The notes under the pieces: model-generated
The model's input: the letters and a program-made list of their open reading frames with translations, nothing else
What the model was told of the DNA's origin: nothing
Database searches by the model: none
Shown: positions 41,916-50,341 of the stretch, piece by piece
Layout: every line of letters starts with the position of its first letter
Position numbering within the stretch: position 1 is the first letter of the stretch
Source of the DNA: Ferrovibrio sp046297895
GTDB lineage: Bacteria; Pseudomonadota; Alphaproteobacteria; Ferrovibrionales; Ferrovibrionaceae
Direction of reading: 5' to 3'
Length of the DNA: 64,000 bases
NCBI RefSeq assembly: GCF_046297895.1
Contig: NZ_JBKBHC010000008.1
Coordinates: forward strand, 62,001 to 126,000
Translations under genes and position numbers: made by a program

Positions 41916-42484
41916 CGCGCCGGATTGAGGATCACGCTGCCCGGCGGCGCGGTGGCAGGCGCCGGCTGCACCACATAGGTATTGGCCGGGACGCTGCCCT
42001 GCGGGGCAGGCTGCACGATCACCGTGCCGCCGGGCGGCACCACCGTGGCGGCGGTTGCCGGGGCCGGCACCACCATGGCCGCCACCTGCTCCAGCTCGAT
42101 GTCGATATGGCTGCTCGGCGCGGTCTTGGTCAGCACCTGATAGACCTTGGCGTTGCGGAACAGGATGCGGCCGCCCTGCTCGACCCAGGCATTCACCACA
42201 TAGGTGGCGTTCGGGTTGATCTCGCCATGGCGATAGGGCAACGCGAAGCGGGTGACGCCGCTGCTGTTGGGCAGGATGCGCTGCTCGGTCACCACCTGGG
42301 GATAGGACTGCCCCTTCGAGATATCCTCCAGCCGCACCACCACCTGCGAATCGGCCGGCAGGATAAGCCTTTCGCGATAGGATACCGTGCCTGACACGGC
42401 ATCGCTGCGCGCGGCGCAGGCTGCGACTGACGACAGCGCGATGGCAGCGGCGGCAATACCGATGAAAGAACGACGCGGGATCAT
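41912..42484 (-). CDS. YbaY-family lipoprotein
   Basis: A protein of 190 residues with a signal and a lipobox-like end (SSVAAC), so it is probably lipid-anchored. SGTVSYRERLILPADSQVVVRLEDIS starts a YbaY/YscW-type beta-sandwich (about 28-120). A low-complexity tail rich in Val, Pro and Ala (PAPATAATVVPPGG) follows. Function unknown; YscW relatives act as outer-membrane pilot proteins. The stop lies in a 14-bp tandem repeat. Confidence 0.7.
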   Translation of the reverse strand: MIPRRSFIGIAAAAIALSSVAACAARSDAVSGTVSYRERLILPADSQVVVRLEDISKGQSYPQVVTEQRILPNSSGVTRFALPYRHGEINPNATYVVNAWVEQGGRILFRNAKVYQVLTKTAPSSHIDIELEQVAAMVVPAPATAATVVPPGGTVIVQPAPQGSVPANTYVVQPAPATAPPGSVILNPAR

Positions 42485-42618
42485 GGGTCTTCTCCTTGAC
42501 TGCGAGGTCCGGAGACAGCAAACCGCCCGCACGCCATCGCGGGATGGCGCGGCAAAACGATCCGCTGTCCGATATCCGGTCGGAGAAGAAACGCCGCAGG
42601 CCCGGTGCGGTTCCGCGC

Positions 42619-43119
42619 CTACAGATAGGCGATCAGCCGGCCGCCGATGATGGCGCCAGACCAGGCCAGCAGAGAGACCACGGCTCCCAGTTTCGCAGCA
42701 GGGGGAACCAAACCGCCGGGCGCGCCCCATGCCGCCATGCTGCGCCAGGGCCCCAGATGGAACAATGCGATGTTGATCAGGCCGATGGCGATGCAGGCCA
42801 GCTTGGCCTGGAAGGCCGGATTGGCGGCGATGCTGGTGGCCTCGGTGACGAACAGCAGGAATCCGCATGGAACCGCGATGGCGAAACCCAGCGCCGAGAG
42901 CGGAACGACCAGACGCGCGAAGGGCGCCAGCGGCAGGTGCCGGCCAATCCCCAGCACGCGCAGGTCGAAGCCCAGGATGCTGCCGGCCAGCACGACGAAA
43001 CCGAAGATGTGCAGGATCTCGACGGCGGGATAGAGCAGCAGCGACTGGCGCATCGCCGCCCCCAGCCCCGACTGCTCCAGCGCGACCAGCCAGGGATGTG
43101 CGTCTGCCGTGTGATCCAT
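42619..43119 (-). CDS. Four-helix membrane protein (DUF6644-like)
   Basis: A protein of 166 residues with four predicted membrane segments (about 28-52, 68-90, 103-125 and 143-165). ILHIFGFVVLAGSILGFDLRVLG contains a His in the first helix, as in the DUF6644/DUF2214 group of possible haem-binding membrane proteins; this is tentative. It lies 5 bp after the DUF6152 stop and is co-transcribed with it. Confidence 0.65.
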   Translation of the reverse strand: MDHTADAHPWLVALEQSGLGAAMRQSLLLYPAVEILHIFGFVVLAGSILGFDLRVLGIGRHLPLAPFARLVVPLSALGFAIAVPCGFLLFVTEATSIAANPAFQAKLACIAIGLINIALFHLGPWRSMAAWGAPGGLVPPAAKLGAVVSLLAWSGAIIGGRLIAYL

Positions 43120-43124
43120 GCGGC

Positions 43125-43499
43125 CTAGCGCAACTCGACGGTCACGCCGTTATGGGTGATGCGCTCGGCGCGCATCTCGTTCGCATGCGTCTTGCTGGCA
43201 TACCCCACGGCGACCAGCCGGTCGCCGGCCCTGATCTCGGCAATCGGCTTGCCGCGGTTGGCCATGCGCGAAGGCGGCGAGAGGATGACCTGCCAGACCT
43301 TGCCGTCGGCCTTCAGCATCAGCTCGCCATGGGGATTGTCGGGAATCACCTTATCCACCACGCCGTCCAGGGTGAGCGTTTTCGTGGCATCGTAGGAACC
43401 CCAGCCGTGATGGGCCAGGGCGAGGCTGAACGGCGCCGCTCCGGAAAGGGCGAATACGGCAGCGGCGGAACCGGCGAGCAGAAAACGGCGATGCAGCAT
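43125..43499 (-). CDS. DUF6152-family periplasmic protein
   Basis: A protein of 124 residues with a twin-Arg-like start (MLHRRFLLAGSAAAVFAL) and a signal peptide ending about LALA. The mature part starts HHGWGSYDATKTLTLDGVV, typical of DUF6152, which forms a small OB-like barrel. It occurs in pairs with a small membrane protein as here; function unknown. GGAGGAG precedes ATG 43499. Confidence 0.75.
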   Translation of the reverse strand: MLHRRFLLAGSAAAVFALSGAAPFSLALAHHGWGSYDATKTLTLDGVVDKVIPDNPHGELMLKADGKVWQVILSPPSRMANRGKPIAEIRAGDRLVAVGYASKTHANEMRAERITHNGVTVELR

Positions 43500-43555
43500 G
43501 ATCTCCTCCATTCGCACCAGCATGCCAGCAATCTAGGCCGATGCCAGACATAAAA

Positions 43556-43586
43556 AAGGGCCCCGGCGGTTTGCGCCGGGGCCCTT
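43556..43586 (-). terminator. Rho-independent terminator of scoAB
   Basis: AAGGGCCCCGGCG and CGCCGGGGCCCTT form a 13-bp stem, followed on the minus strand by a T-run (TTTTTTA), 17 bp after the scoB stop. Confidence 0.85.
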
Positions 43587-43602
43587 CCCTGCGATCGGCA
43601 GG

Positions 43603-44253
43603 TTACTTGGCGCTGTCGGCGACGGTGTAGTCCGCGCCGGTCTTGGCCTTCAGCTCCTCCAGCGACACGCCGGGGGCACGCTCGATCAGGGTCATGCCGC
43701 CCTTCTTCTTGTCGATGGTGAAGACGGCCAGGTCGGTGATCACCATGTCGACGACGCCGGCGCCGGTGAGCGGCAGGTCGCATTTCTTGAGCAGCTTCTT
43801 CTCGCCGTCCTTGGAATTGTGTTCCATGACGACGACGACGCGCTTCACGCCGGCGACCAGGTCCATGGCGCCGCCCATGCCCTTGACCATCTTGCCCGGA
43901 ATCATCCAGTTGGCCAGATCGCCATTCTCGGCCACCTGCATGGCGCCGAGGATGGAGAGGTCGATATGGCCGCCGCGGATCATCGCGAACGACTGGTCGG
44001 AACCGAAGAAGCTGGAATGCGGCAGTTCGGTGATGGTCTGCTTGCCGGCATTGATGAGGTCGGGATCTTCCTCGCCCTCGTAGGGGAAGGGGCCCATGCC
44101 GAGCATGCCGTTTTCCGACTGCAGCACGACGTCGACGCCCTCGGGGATGAAGTTCGATACCAGCGTGGGAATGCCGATGCCGAGGTTGACGTAGTAGCCG
44201 TCCTTCAGCTCCTTCGCTGCACGGGCGGCCATTTCATCGCGGGTCCAAGCCAT
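43603..44253 (-). CDS. scoB: 3-oxoacid CoA-transferase subunit B
   Basis: A protein of 216 residues. The catalytic Glu lies in LQSENGMLGMG; NLGIGIPTLVSNF and GGAMDLVAG are hallmarks. With subunit A it transfers CoA from succinyl-CoA to acetoacetate (SCOT) or to 3-oxoadipate (PcaIJ); sequence alone does not decide. The presence of pcaHG elsewhere in the window makes 3-oxoadipate possible. It lies 20 bp after scoA. Confidence 0.92.
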   Translation of the reverse strand: MAWTRDEMAARAAKELKDGYYVNLGIGIPTLVSNFIPEGVDVVLQSENGMLGMGPFPYEGEEDPDLINAGKQTITELPHSSFFGSDQSFAMIRGGHIDLSILGAMQVAENGDLANWMIPGKMVKGMGGAMDLVAGVKRVVVVMEHNSKDGEKKLLKKCDLPLTGAGVVDMVITDLAVFTIDKKKGGMTLIERAPGVSLEELKAKTGADYTVADSAK

Positions 44254-44273
44254 GATCTTGCTCTCCTTCTGGC

Positions 44274-44975
44274 TCAGCCGCGCTTACGCACGGTGCGGTT
44301 TTCGATGATCTTGTTATACGGCGCACCGCAGATGATGCGCTGCACGTAGATGCCCGGGGTGTGGATGTGGTCGGGATCGAGCTGGCCGGGTTCGACCAGT
44401 TCTTCCACCTCCGCCACCGTGATCTTACCGGCCGTGGCCATCGCGGGGTTAAAGTTGCGCGCGGTCTTGCGGTAGACCAGGTTGCCCGCGGTGTCGCCCT
44501 TCCAGGCCTTCACCAGCGAGAGGTCGGCGACCAGCCCAGTCTCCATGATGTAGCGCTCGCCGTTGAAGACGCGCTCTTCCTTGCCCTCGGCGATCAGGGT
44601 ACCCACGCCGGTCTTGGTGAAGAAGGCCGGGATGCCCGCGCCGCCGGCGCGGATGCGCTCGGCCAGAGTGCCCTGCGGATTGAATTCGAGTTCCAGTTCG
44701 CCGGCCAGGTATTGCTGGGCGAAGATCTTGTTCTCGCCGACATAGGACGAGATCATCTTCTTGATCTGGCGGGTGGCGAGCAGCTTGCCCAGTCCGGCAC
44801 CGTCGACGCCGGCATTGTTGGACACGCAGGTGAGGTTCTTGGCGCCACTTTCCATCAGCGCGTCGATCAGACGCTCCGGCAGGCCGCTGAGGCCGAAACC
44901 GCCGCACATCACCATCATGCCGTCGCGCGTGATGCCCTCAAGCGCGGCCTTCGCATTCGGATAAACCTTGTTCAT
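44274..44975 (-). CDS. scoA: 3-oxoacid CoA-transferase subunit A
   Basis: A protein of 233 residues. GGFGLSGLPERLI, SNNAGVDGAGLG, GAGIPAFFTKTGVGT and RKTARNFNP are typical of subunit A (ScoA/PcaI/AtoD group). It is first gene of the scoAB operon, which ends at the hairpin 43556-43586. It reads away from leuA, the two starts being 415 bp apart. Confidence 0.92.
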   Translation of the reverse strand: MNKVYPNAKAALEGITRDGMMVMCGGFGLSGLPERLIDALMESGAKNLTCVSNNAGVDGAGLGKLLATRQIKKMISSYVGENKIFAQQYLAGELELEFNPQGTLAERIRAGGAGIPAFFTKTGVGTLIAEGKEERVFNGERYIMETGLVADLSLVKAWKGDTAGNLVYRKTARNFNPAMATAGKITVAEVEELVEPGQLDPDHIHTPGIYVQRIICGAPYNKIIENRTVRKRG

Positions 44976-45100
44976 GCCCTCTTCCTAGACCTTGGGTGCA
45001 GGGTTCAAGTCCCTGAAACGCGGGGACATTAGCCGCGCCGCCGCCCCCCGGCAACGCCCGACTTGACGCCGGGGCGCCCGGCTGGCAATTTGTTAGCGAT

Positions 45101-45154
45101 ATGAACAAAATTCGCCGGCTACACACCCTCCTTCTTAGCTGCCCGATCCTGTAA
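45101..45154 (+). CDS. leuL: leuA leader peptide
   Basis: A 17-codon frame, MNKIRRLHTLLLSCPIL, with five Leu codons including a run of three (CTC CTT CTT) and a rare CTA. It lies 236 bp upstream of leuA and its stop is inside a perfect hairpin. This is the classic layout of a leucine attenuator, where ribosome stalling at Leu codons decides the RNA fold. TTGACG lies at 45063 as a possible -35. Translation itself is inferred. Confidence 0.65.
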   Translation: MNKIRRLHTLLLSCPIL

Positions 45155-45339
45155 GCAGGGTCGGGTCATCGCTGAGCGTGTGTGTTGTCGAACCAGCCGG
45201 TCGGTTGTCATGTCTGTCCAGTCCATCCGCAAAATCATTGGTTTCCAGCGCCCCGCCGCCTGCGCGGCCGCGCTCCTGACGCTTCGACTTACCAGCGGCC
45301 GCTGAACAGCGGGCCTCTGTCAGCGGCCGTGTGACGGCC
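45142..45339 (+). promoter_or_regulatory. leuA attenuator region with alternative hairpins
   Basis: Stem 1 is CCCGATCCTG-TAAG-CAGGGTCGGG (45142-45165), overlapping the leader stop. Farther down, CGGCCGCTGA (45296-45305) pairs exactly with TCAGCGGCCG (45320-45329). The latter's right arm can instead form GGCCGT-GTG-ACGGCC (45325-45339). Mutually exclusive folds fit attenuation, although no strong T-run follows the last hairpin, so Rho-dependent or translational control is also possible. Confidence 0.5.
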
Positions 45340-45390
45340 CCATCCCTACACCGTCGAACGCAATTTCCTTTCGCTTCAGGAGCGAAGACC

Positions 45391-47082
45391 ATGAACAAGA
45401 TGAATTTCCACAAATACCGACCCTTCCAGCCGGTGCCCCTGCCCGACCGGACCTGGCCGAACAAGACCATCACCAAGGCGCCGATCTGGTGCAGCGTCGA
45501 CCTGCGCGACGGCAACCAGGCCCTGATCGAGCCGATGGGCCCGGAGCGCAAGCGCCGCATGTTCGACACCCTGGTGAAGCTGGGCTTCAAGGAGATCGAA
45601 GTGGGCTTCCCGTCGGCCTCCGATACCGATTTCGCCTTCGTGCGCGAGATCATCGAGAGCAAGGCGATCCCCGGCGACGTGACCATTCAGGTGCTGACCC
45701 AGTGCCGCCCGGAACTGATCACCCGCACCTTCGAGGCCCTGAAGGGCGTGCACCGCGCCATCGTGCATTTCTACAACTCCACCTCCACGCTGCAGCGCCG
45801 CGTGGTGTTCGGCCTGGACCAGGCCGGCATCACCAAGATCGCCACCGATGGCGCGGCGCTGGTGAAGCAGCTGGCCGATGCGGCGCCGGAGACCGACTGG
45901 GTGTTCCAGTATTCGCCGGAAAGCTTCACCGGCACCGAGGTTGATTACGCCGTTCAGATCTGCGAGGCGGTGATGGACGTGATCAAGCCCACGCCGCAGA
46001 AGAAGATCATCCTCAATCTGCCGGCCACGGTGGAGATGAGCACGCCCAACATCTATGCCGACCAGATCGAGTATTTCCTGCGCAAGGTGAAGAACCGCGA
46101 CTGCATAACCTTAAGCCTGCATCCGCATAACGACCGCGGCACCGGCGTGGCGGCGGCGGAACTGGGCGTGATGGCCGGCGCCGACCGCGTGGAAGGCACG
46201 CTGTTCGGCAACGGCGAGCGCACCGGCAATGTGGATGTGGTGACGCTGGCGATGAACCTGTTCAGCCAGGGCGTGGACCCCGAACTGGATTTCACCGACA
46301 TCACATCCGTGGCCCGCACGGCGGAATACTGCAACCAGTTGCCGGTACATCCGCGCCATCCGTATGTGGGCGAGTTGGCCTTCACGGCCTTCTCCGGGTC
46401 GCACCAGGATGCGATCAAGAAGGGCATGGCGGCGCAGGCCCAGCGCAATGACGGCATCTGGGAAGTGCCCTATCTGCCGATCGATCCGGCCGATGTGGGC
46501 CGCGCCTACGAGCCGGTGATCCGTATCAACAGCCAGTCGGGCAAGGGCGGCATTTCCTATGTTCTGGAAAACGACTACGGCCTCGAACTGCCGCGCCGCC
46601 TGCAGATCGAATTCAGCCAGGTGATCCAGAGGATCGCCGATGCCAGCGGCAAGGAGATCGGCCCGCAGCTGATCTGGGACACCTTCGAGAGCGAATACCT
46701 CAAGCAGCCGGCCGGCCGCTTCGGCTTCATCGGCCACCGCACCCTGCCCGATCCGCACAAGAGCGAGCAGCGCAGCCTGACCGCCAGTATCAGCGATGGC
46801 GGCAAGACCGTTGAGCTGCAGGGCCAGGGAACCGGACCGATCGATGCCTATATCGATGCGCTGGGCCGCCATGCCGGCGTGACCATCAATCTGGTGGATT
46901 ATCGCGAGCATGCCATCGCCCCCAGCGCCAGCAATGGTGGCGCCTCGTCGGAGGCCGTGGCCTATGTGGAGGTGAAACGCGCTGACGGTTCGACATTGTT
47001 CGGCGTCGGCCGCGACCGCAACATCGTTGCCGCCTCGCTTAAGGCGGTGACCTCGGCGGCCAATCGCATGCTCGCAGCCTGA
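45391..47082 (+). CDS. leuA: 2-isopropylmalate synthase
   Basis: The first enzyme of leucine synthesis (2-oxoisovalerate + acetyl-CoA), 563 residues, of the long LeuA type. DLRDGNQALIEPM and LHPHNDRGTGVAAAELG form the metal site of the DRE-TIM barrel; the C-terminal allosteric LeuA dimer domain (about 430-560) should give leucine feedback. AGGAG precedes ATG 45391. It is preceded by a leader peptide, and a terminator follows, so it is monocistronic. Confidence 0.95.
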   Translation: MNKMNFHKYRPFQPVPLPDRTWPNKTITKAPIWCSVDLRDGNQALIEPMGPERKRRMFDTLVKLGFKEIEVGFPSASDTDFAFVREIIESKAIPGDVTIQVLTQCRPELITRTFEALKGVHRAIVHFYNSTSTLQRRVVFGLDQAGITKIATDGAALVKQLADAAPETDWVFQYSPESFTGTEVDYAVQICEAVMDVIKPTPQKKIILNLPATVEMSTPNIYADQIEYFLRKVKNRDCITLSLHPHNDRGTGVAAAELGVMAGADRVEGTLFGNGERTGNVDVVTLAMNLFSQGVDPELDFTDITSVARTAEYCNQLPVHPRHPYVGELAFTAFSGSHQDAIKKGMAAQAQRNDGIWEVPYLPIDPADVGRAYEPVIRINSQSGKGGISYVLENDYGLELPRRLQIEFSQVIQRIADASGKEIGPQLIWDTFESEYLKQPAGRFGFIGHRTLPDPHKSEQRSLTASISDGGKTVELQGQGTGPIDAYIDALGRHAGVTINLVDYREHAIAPSASNGGASSEAVAYVEVKRADGSTLFGVGRDRNIVAASLKAVTSAANRMLAA

Positions 47083-47127
47083 TCGCGAGTCGCCACCGCA
47101 ATTTGCCCCATGTCAAACCTGATCAAG

Positions 47128-47155
47128 GAGGGGGAGCCCGCAGCTCCCCCTCTTT
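47128..47155 (+). terminator. Rho-independent terminator of leuA
   Basis: GAGGGGGAGC-CCGCA-GCTCCCCCTC is a perfect 10-bp stem followed by TTT, 45 bp after the leuA stop. Its T-run overlaps the FNR-type box of the next operon. Confidence 0.85.
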
Positions 47156-47170
47156 GACTCACGTCAAAGA
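47151..47170 (+). promoter_or_regulatory. FNR/FixK-type box upstream of ubiTUV
   Basis: TCTTTGACTCACGTCAAAGA is a perfect palindrome with core TTGAC-N4-GTCAA, matching TTGAYnnnnRTCAA. Its centre lies 75 bp before GTG 47236, allowing a class II position. Oxygen-independent ubiquinone synthesis is expected to be induced without oxygen, so the site fits the function. Confidence 0.7.
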
Positions 47171-47235
47171 CGGATCGCCGCCACACTCCTACCACGCGGA
47201 CAGTCTTTTCATTGTCCCGTGCCGGAGCGATTGCC

Positions 47236-47793
47236 GTGATATCCGTCCAGACGCCGCTGCGCCGCTTCCTGCTGCTGCCCGGCAACCGCCACCTGACCGA
47301 ACATCTGCTCAACGCGCTTACCGCCCTGCTGGTGCGGCGCCATGGCGCGCTGCCGGAACGACTGACTGATTTCGCCGGCGCCACCTGCCTGGTGGCACCG
47401 CTGGACCTGCCCATCGCCTTGCTGATCACGCTGCAGCCGCCGCCGCAGGCGCCGCGCCTGCAGCTGGTCGATCCGGCCAGAGTGGATTCAGCCGGGGTGA
47501 ATCAGCCACGCGCCACCATCCGCGCCGACATCGCCACGCTGGTCGAATTGCTGGAGGGCCGGATCGACGGCGACGCGTTGTTCTTCTCGCGCGACCTGGT
47601 CGTGGAGGGCGACATGGAGGTGGCGGTGGCCCTGCGCAATGCCGTCGACGATGCCGGCATCGACCTGATCGCCGATGCGACATCCGCGTTTGGCCCCTTC
47701 GCCGCGCCGGCCGAACGGTTGGGGCGCAGGATGACAGGCTTTGCCGCCCGCCTGCACAGGCGGTTCAATCCTGTCCGGAGCCATACGGCATGA
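47236..47793 (+). CDS. ubiT: UbiT, SCP2-domain factor of anaerobic ubiquinone synthesis
   Basis: A protein of 185 residues with an SCP2 sterol-carrier-like domain (about 25-130, hydrophobic LTDFAGATCLVAPLDLPIALLITL and RIDGDALFFSRDLVVEGDMEVAVALRNAVDD). UbiT binds lipids and helps UbiU-UbiV make ubiquinone without oxygen. GTG 47236 has GGAG 8 bp upstream and is preferred to TTG 47212. Its stop overlaps the ubiU ATG (ATGA). Confidence 0.85.
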   Translation: MISVQTPLRRFLLLPGNRHLTEHLLNALTALLVRRHGALPERLTDFAGATCLVAPLDLPIALLITLQPPPQAPRLQLVDPARVDSAGVNQPRATIRADIATLVELLEGRIDGDALFFSRDLVVEGDMEVAVALRNAVDDAGIDLIADATSAFGPFAAPAERLGRRMTGFAARLHRRFNPVRSHTA

Positions 47794-48788
47794 GCATGGT
47801 TTCCCTCGAACTGGTCTGCCCGGCCGGCACGCCGGCCGCCCTGCGCGATGCCGTCGATGCCGGCGCCGATGTGGTTTATGTTGGCTTTCGCGACGAGACC
47901 AACGCGCGCAATTTCCCCGGCCTGAATTTCAGCCAGCCGGAACTGCGCGATGGCATCGGCTATGCCCATCAGCGCGGCCGCGAGGTCTTTGTTGCCATCA
48001 ACACCTATGCTGCGGCCGGCAACCAGGCTGCCTGGCATACCGCGATCGACGATGCGGCAGCCCTGGGCGCCGATGCGGTGATCATCGCCGATATCGGCCT
48101 GCTGGATTACGCGGCGCAGAAACACTCCGATCTGCGGCTGCACCTTTCCGTGCAGGCCGCCGCCTCCCATGCCGACGCGATCCGCTTCTATCACGAGGCG
48201 TTTGGCGTGCGCCGCGTGGTGCTGCCGCGCGTCCTCACGGTGGCCGAGATCGCGCAGCTGACGCGCCAGATTCCGGTCGAGACGGAAGTGTTCGCCTTCG
48301 GCGGCATGTGCCCGATGGCGGAGGGCCGCTGCTCGCTGTCGTCCTACGTGACCGGCCAGTCGCCCAACCGCCAGGGCGTGTGTTCGCCGGCCAGCCATGT
48401 GCGCTACGAGCAACGCGGCCAGGCGCTGGTCTCCAGTCTGGGCGGTTCGACCATCAACGTCTTCGACAAGGGCGAGAAGGCCGGCTACCCGACTTTGTGC
48501 AAGGGCCGCTTCAGCGTGGGCAGCTATGCCAGTTATCTGTTCGAGGAACCCACCTCGTTGAGTACGGGCGAAATCCTGCGCGACCTGGCTGCGGCCGGCG
48601 TGAAGGCGCTGAAGATCGAGGGACGGCAGCGCGGCCGGGCCTATGTGGCCGAGGTGGTGCGGCAGTTCCGTACGCTGGTGGACGGGCTGGCGCATGATGA
48701 AGCCCCGGATGCCGCCGCTGCCGCCCTGCGCCGGCTGGCCGAGGGCCAGCAGGACACCTCGGGCGCGTACCGGAAGGGCTGGCGATGA
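47790..48788 (+). CDS. ubiU: UbiU, oxygen-independent ubiquinone hydroxylase subunit
   Basis: A U32-family protein of 332 residues. Cysteines C174, C181, C198 and C237 (GGMCPMAEGRC, GVCSP, PTLCKG) are the four ligands of the [4Fe-4S] cluster known in UbiU. UbiU and UbiV together hydroxylate the quinone ring with prephenate as oxygen donor instead of O2. It is coupled to ubiT and ubiV by 4-bp ATGA overlaps on both sides. Confidence 0.93.
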   Translation: MSMVSLELVCPAGTPAALRDAVDAGADVVYVGFRDETNARNFPGLNFSQPELRDGIGYAHQRGREVFVAINTYAAAGNQAAWHTAIDDAAALGADAVIIADIGLLDYAAQKHSDLRLHLSVQAAASHADAIRFYHEAFGVRRVVLPRVLTVAEIAQLTRQIPVETEVFAFGGMCPMAEGRCSLSSYVTGQSPNRQGVCSPASHVRYEQRGQALVSSLGGSTINVFDKGEKAGYPTLCKGRFSVGSYASYLFEEPTSLSTGEILRDLAAAGVKALKIEGRQRGRAYVAEVVRQFRTLVDGLAHDEAPDAAAAALRRLAEGQQDTSGAYRKGWR

Positions 48789-49723
48789 CAGACGACCATT
48801 CGACGAAACTCGTGCTCGGTCCGGTGCTGTTCCACTGGCCGGCCGAACAGATGAGCGATTTCTACGCCCGCATCGCCGACGAGGGCGAGATCGACATCGT
48901 GCATCTGGGCGAGATCGTCTGCTCGAAACGCGCGCCCTTTTTCGATCCGCTGCTGCCCGACCTGATCGAGCGGCTGCAGCGCGGCGGCAAGCAGGTGGTG
49001 CTGGCCTCGCGCGCGCTGGTGATGAGCGAACGCGAGACAAAGATGACGGCGGCGCAGATCGACGGCGCCGAGGATACCGGCTTCATGGTCGAGGCCAACG
49101 ATCTGGGCGCGGTGCGCCGGCTGGCCGGTCGGCCGCATGTGATCGGGCCATTCGTGAATGTCTATAACGAGGGCACGCTGGCCTATCTGGCCCGGCAGGG
49201 CGCGGTGCGGGTCTGTCTGCCGCCGGAACTGCCCGGCACCGGGATAACAGCCCTTGCCAAGGCCACAACCGTGCCGCTGGAGGTGCTGGTCTTCGGGCGG
49301 ATGCCGCTGGCGATCTCGGCGCGCTGCTTCCATGCCCGCGCCCATGGCCTGCACAAGGATTCCTGCCGCTATGCCTGCGGAGCCGACCCCGATGGCCGCA
49401 CGGTGAGCACGCTGGACGGCGAGGCCTTCCTGGCCATCAACGGCACCCAGACCCTGTCGCAGACCTGCCTGAACCTGGCCGGCGAAATCCCCGGCCTGCG
49501 GGCCGCCGGCATCCGGCATTTCCGTCTGTCGCCGCAGAACCTGGACATGGTGGCGGTGGCGCGGATATTCCGCGCGGTGGCCGGGCAGCGGCTGGACCCG
49601 GCCGCGGCATGCGGCCAACTGGCCGCGCTGGCGGGCGATCTGCGGTTTTCCAACGGCTTCATCCACGGCCGCGAAGGCCGCAGCCTGGTTTCGGCCCGGT
49701 TCGCCCCCCCTGACGCCGCCTGA
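48785..49723 (+). CDS. ubiV: UbiV, oxygen-independent ubiquinone hydroxylase subunit
   Basis: A U32-family protein of 312 residues and partner of UbiU. C46 (EIVCSKR), C181, C194 and C198 (ARCFHARAHGLHKDSCRYAC) match the four cluster ligands of Escherichia coli UbiV in spacing. It is the last gene of the ubiTUV operon; its start overlaps the ubiU stop. The genes imply that the bacterium respires and grows without oxygen. Confidence 0.93.
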   Translation: MTDDHSTKLVLGPVLFHWPAEQMSDFYARIADEGEIDIVHLGEIVCSKRAPFFDPLLPDLIERLQRGGKQVVLASRALVMSERETKMTAAQIDGAEDTGFMVEANDLGAVRRLAGRPHVIGPFVNVYNEGTLAYLARQGAVRVCLPPELPGTGITALAKATTVPLEVLVFGRMPLAISARCFHARAHGLHKDSCRYACGADPDGRTVSTLDGEAFLAINGTQTLSQTCLNLAGEIPGLRAAGIRHFRLSPQNLDMVAVARIFRAVAGQRLDPAAACGQLAALAGDLRFSNGFIHGREGRSLVSARFAPPDAA

Positions 49724-49837
49724 TCATTGCCTATTATTTTTGCAGCGAGGGTGCGTTTTGGGCAGCCCCGCCGCCCTTCCGCTTCCCGGCCGGGTCCACA
49801 GCGGGCTAAAGTGGCCGGCGACTCGCTGGCTGCAACC

Positions 49838-49851
49838 GGCACGCTTCTTGA
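49838..49851 (+). promoter_or_regulatory. Weak sigma-54 promoter candidate for P-II gene
   Basis: CCGGCACGCTTCTTGAA has GG-N10-GA instead of the consensus GG-N10-GC and lies 74 bp before the P-II ATG. P-II genes often use sigma-54, but the imperfect -12 element keeps this tentative. Confidence 0.25.
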
Positions 49852-49924
49852 AAGACCGGTTGGGCGACGACGCGCCGCGCGGGCAAGACCGGTTTGCGGC
49901 CAACAATGCTGAGGAGTGACACAC

Positions 49925-50263
49925 ATGAAACTGGTCATGGCAGTCATCAAGCCGTTCAAGCTCGACGAGGTGCGCGAGGCGCTTACCAGCCTCGGCGTCG
50001 AGGGCCTGACCGTCACCGAGGTGAAGGGGTTCGGCCGGCAGAAAGGCCATACCGAGATTTACCGCGGGGCGGAATACGCCGTTAGCTTCCTGCCGAAGGT
50101 CAAGATCGAGGTGGCGGTGAAATCCGCGCTGGCCGATCGCGTGATCGAGGCGATCCAGAATGCCGCCAAGACCGGCCAGATCGGCGACGGCAAGATCTTC
50201 GTGGTCGACCTGGAGAAGGCCCTGCGCATCCGCACCGGCGAGACCGACGACGACGCCCTGTAA
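49925..50263 (+). CDS. glnK: Nitrogen regulatory protein P-II
   Basis: A trimeric signal protein of 112 residues sensing 2-oxoglutarate, ATP/ADP and, through uridylylation, glutamine. The T-loop has Y51 (HTEIYRGAEY), the uridylylation site, and the B-loop TGQIGDGKIFV binds nucleotide. The start MKLVMAVIKPFKLDEVREAL is typical of GlnK/GlnB; neither amtB nor glnA follows, so the choice between GlnK and GlnB is open. GAGGAG precedes ATG 49925. Monocistronic with its own terminator. Confidence 0.93.
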   Translation: MKLVMAVIKPFKLDEVREALTSLGVEGLTVTEVKGFGRQKGHTEIYRGAEYAVSFLPKVKIEVAVKSALADRVIEAIQNAAKTGQIGDGKIFVVDLEKALRIRTGETDDDAL

Positions 50264-50291
50264 GGCGCCGTCGACCATCCGGCTCCCTGAC

Positions 50292-50332
50292 GACAGACCC
50301 GGCTGCAGCTCCTGCGGCCGGGTCTGTCTTTT
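50292..50332 (+). terminator. Rho-independent terminator of P-II gene
   Basis: GACAGACCCGGC and GCCGGGTCTGTC form a perfect 12-bp stem with a 13-base loop, followed by TTTTA, 28 bp after the stop. It also lies just past the stop of the convergent PAS gene. Confidence 0.9.
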
Positions 50333-50341
50333 ATCGGCGAG

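Noticed and set aside
44999..45015. CAGGGTTCAAGTCCCTG looks like a tRNA T-arm
   Set aside because: No matching acceptor, anticodon arm or CCA in the surrounding 90 bases on either strand; judged chance.
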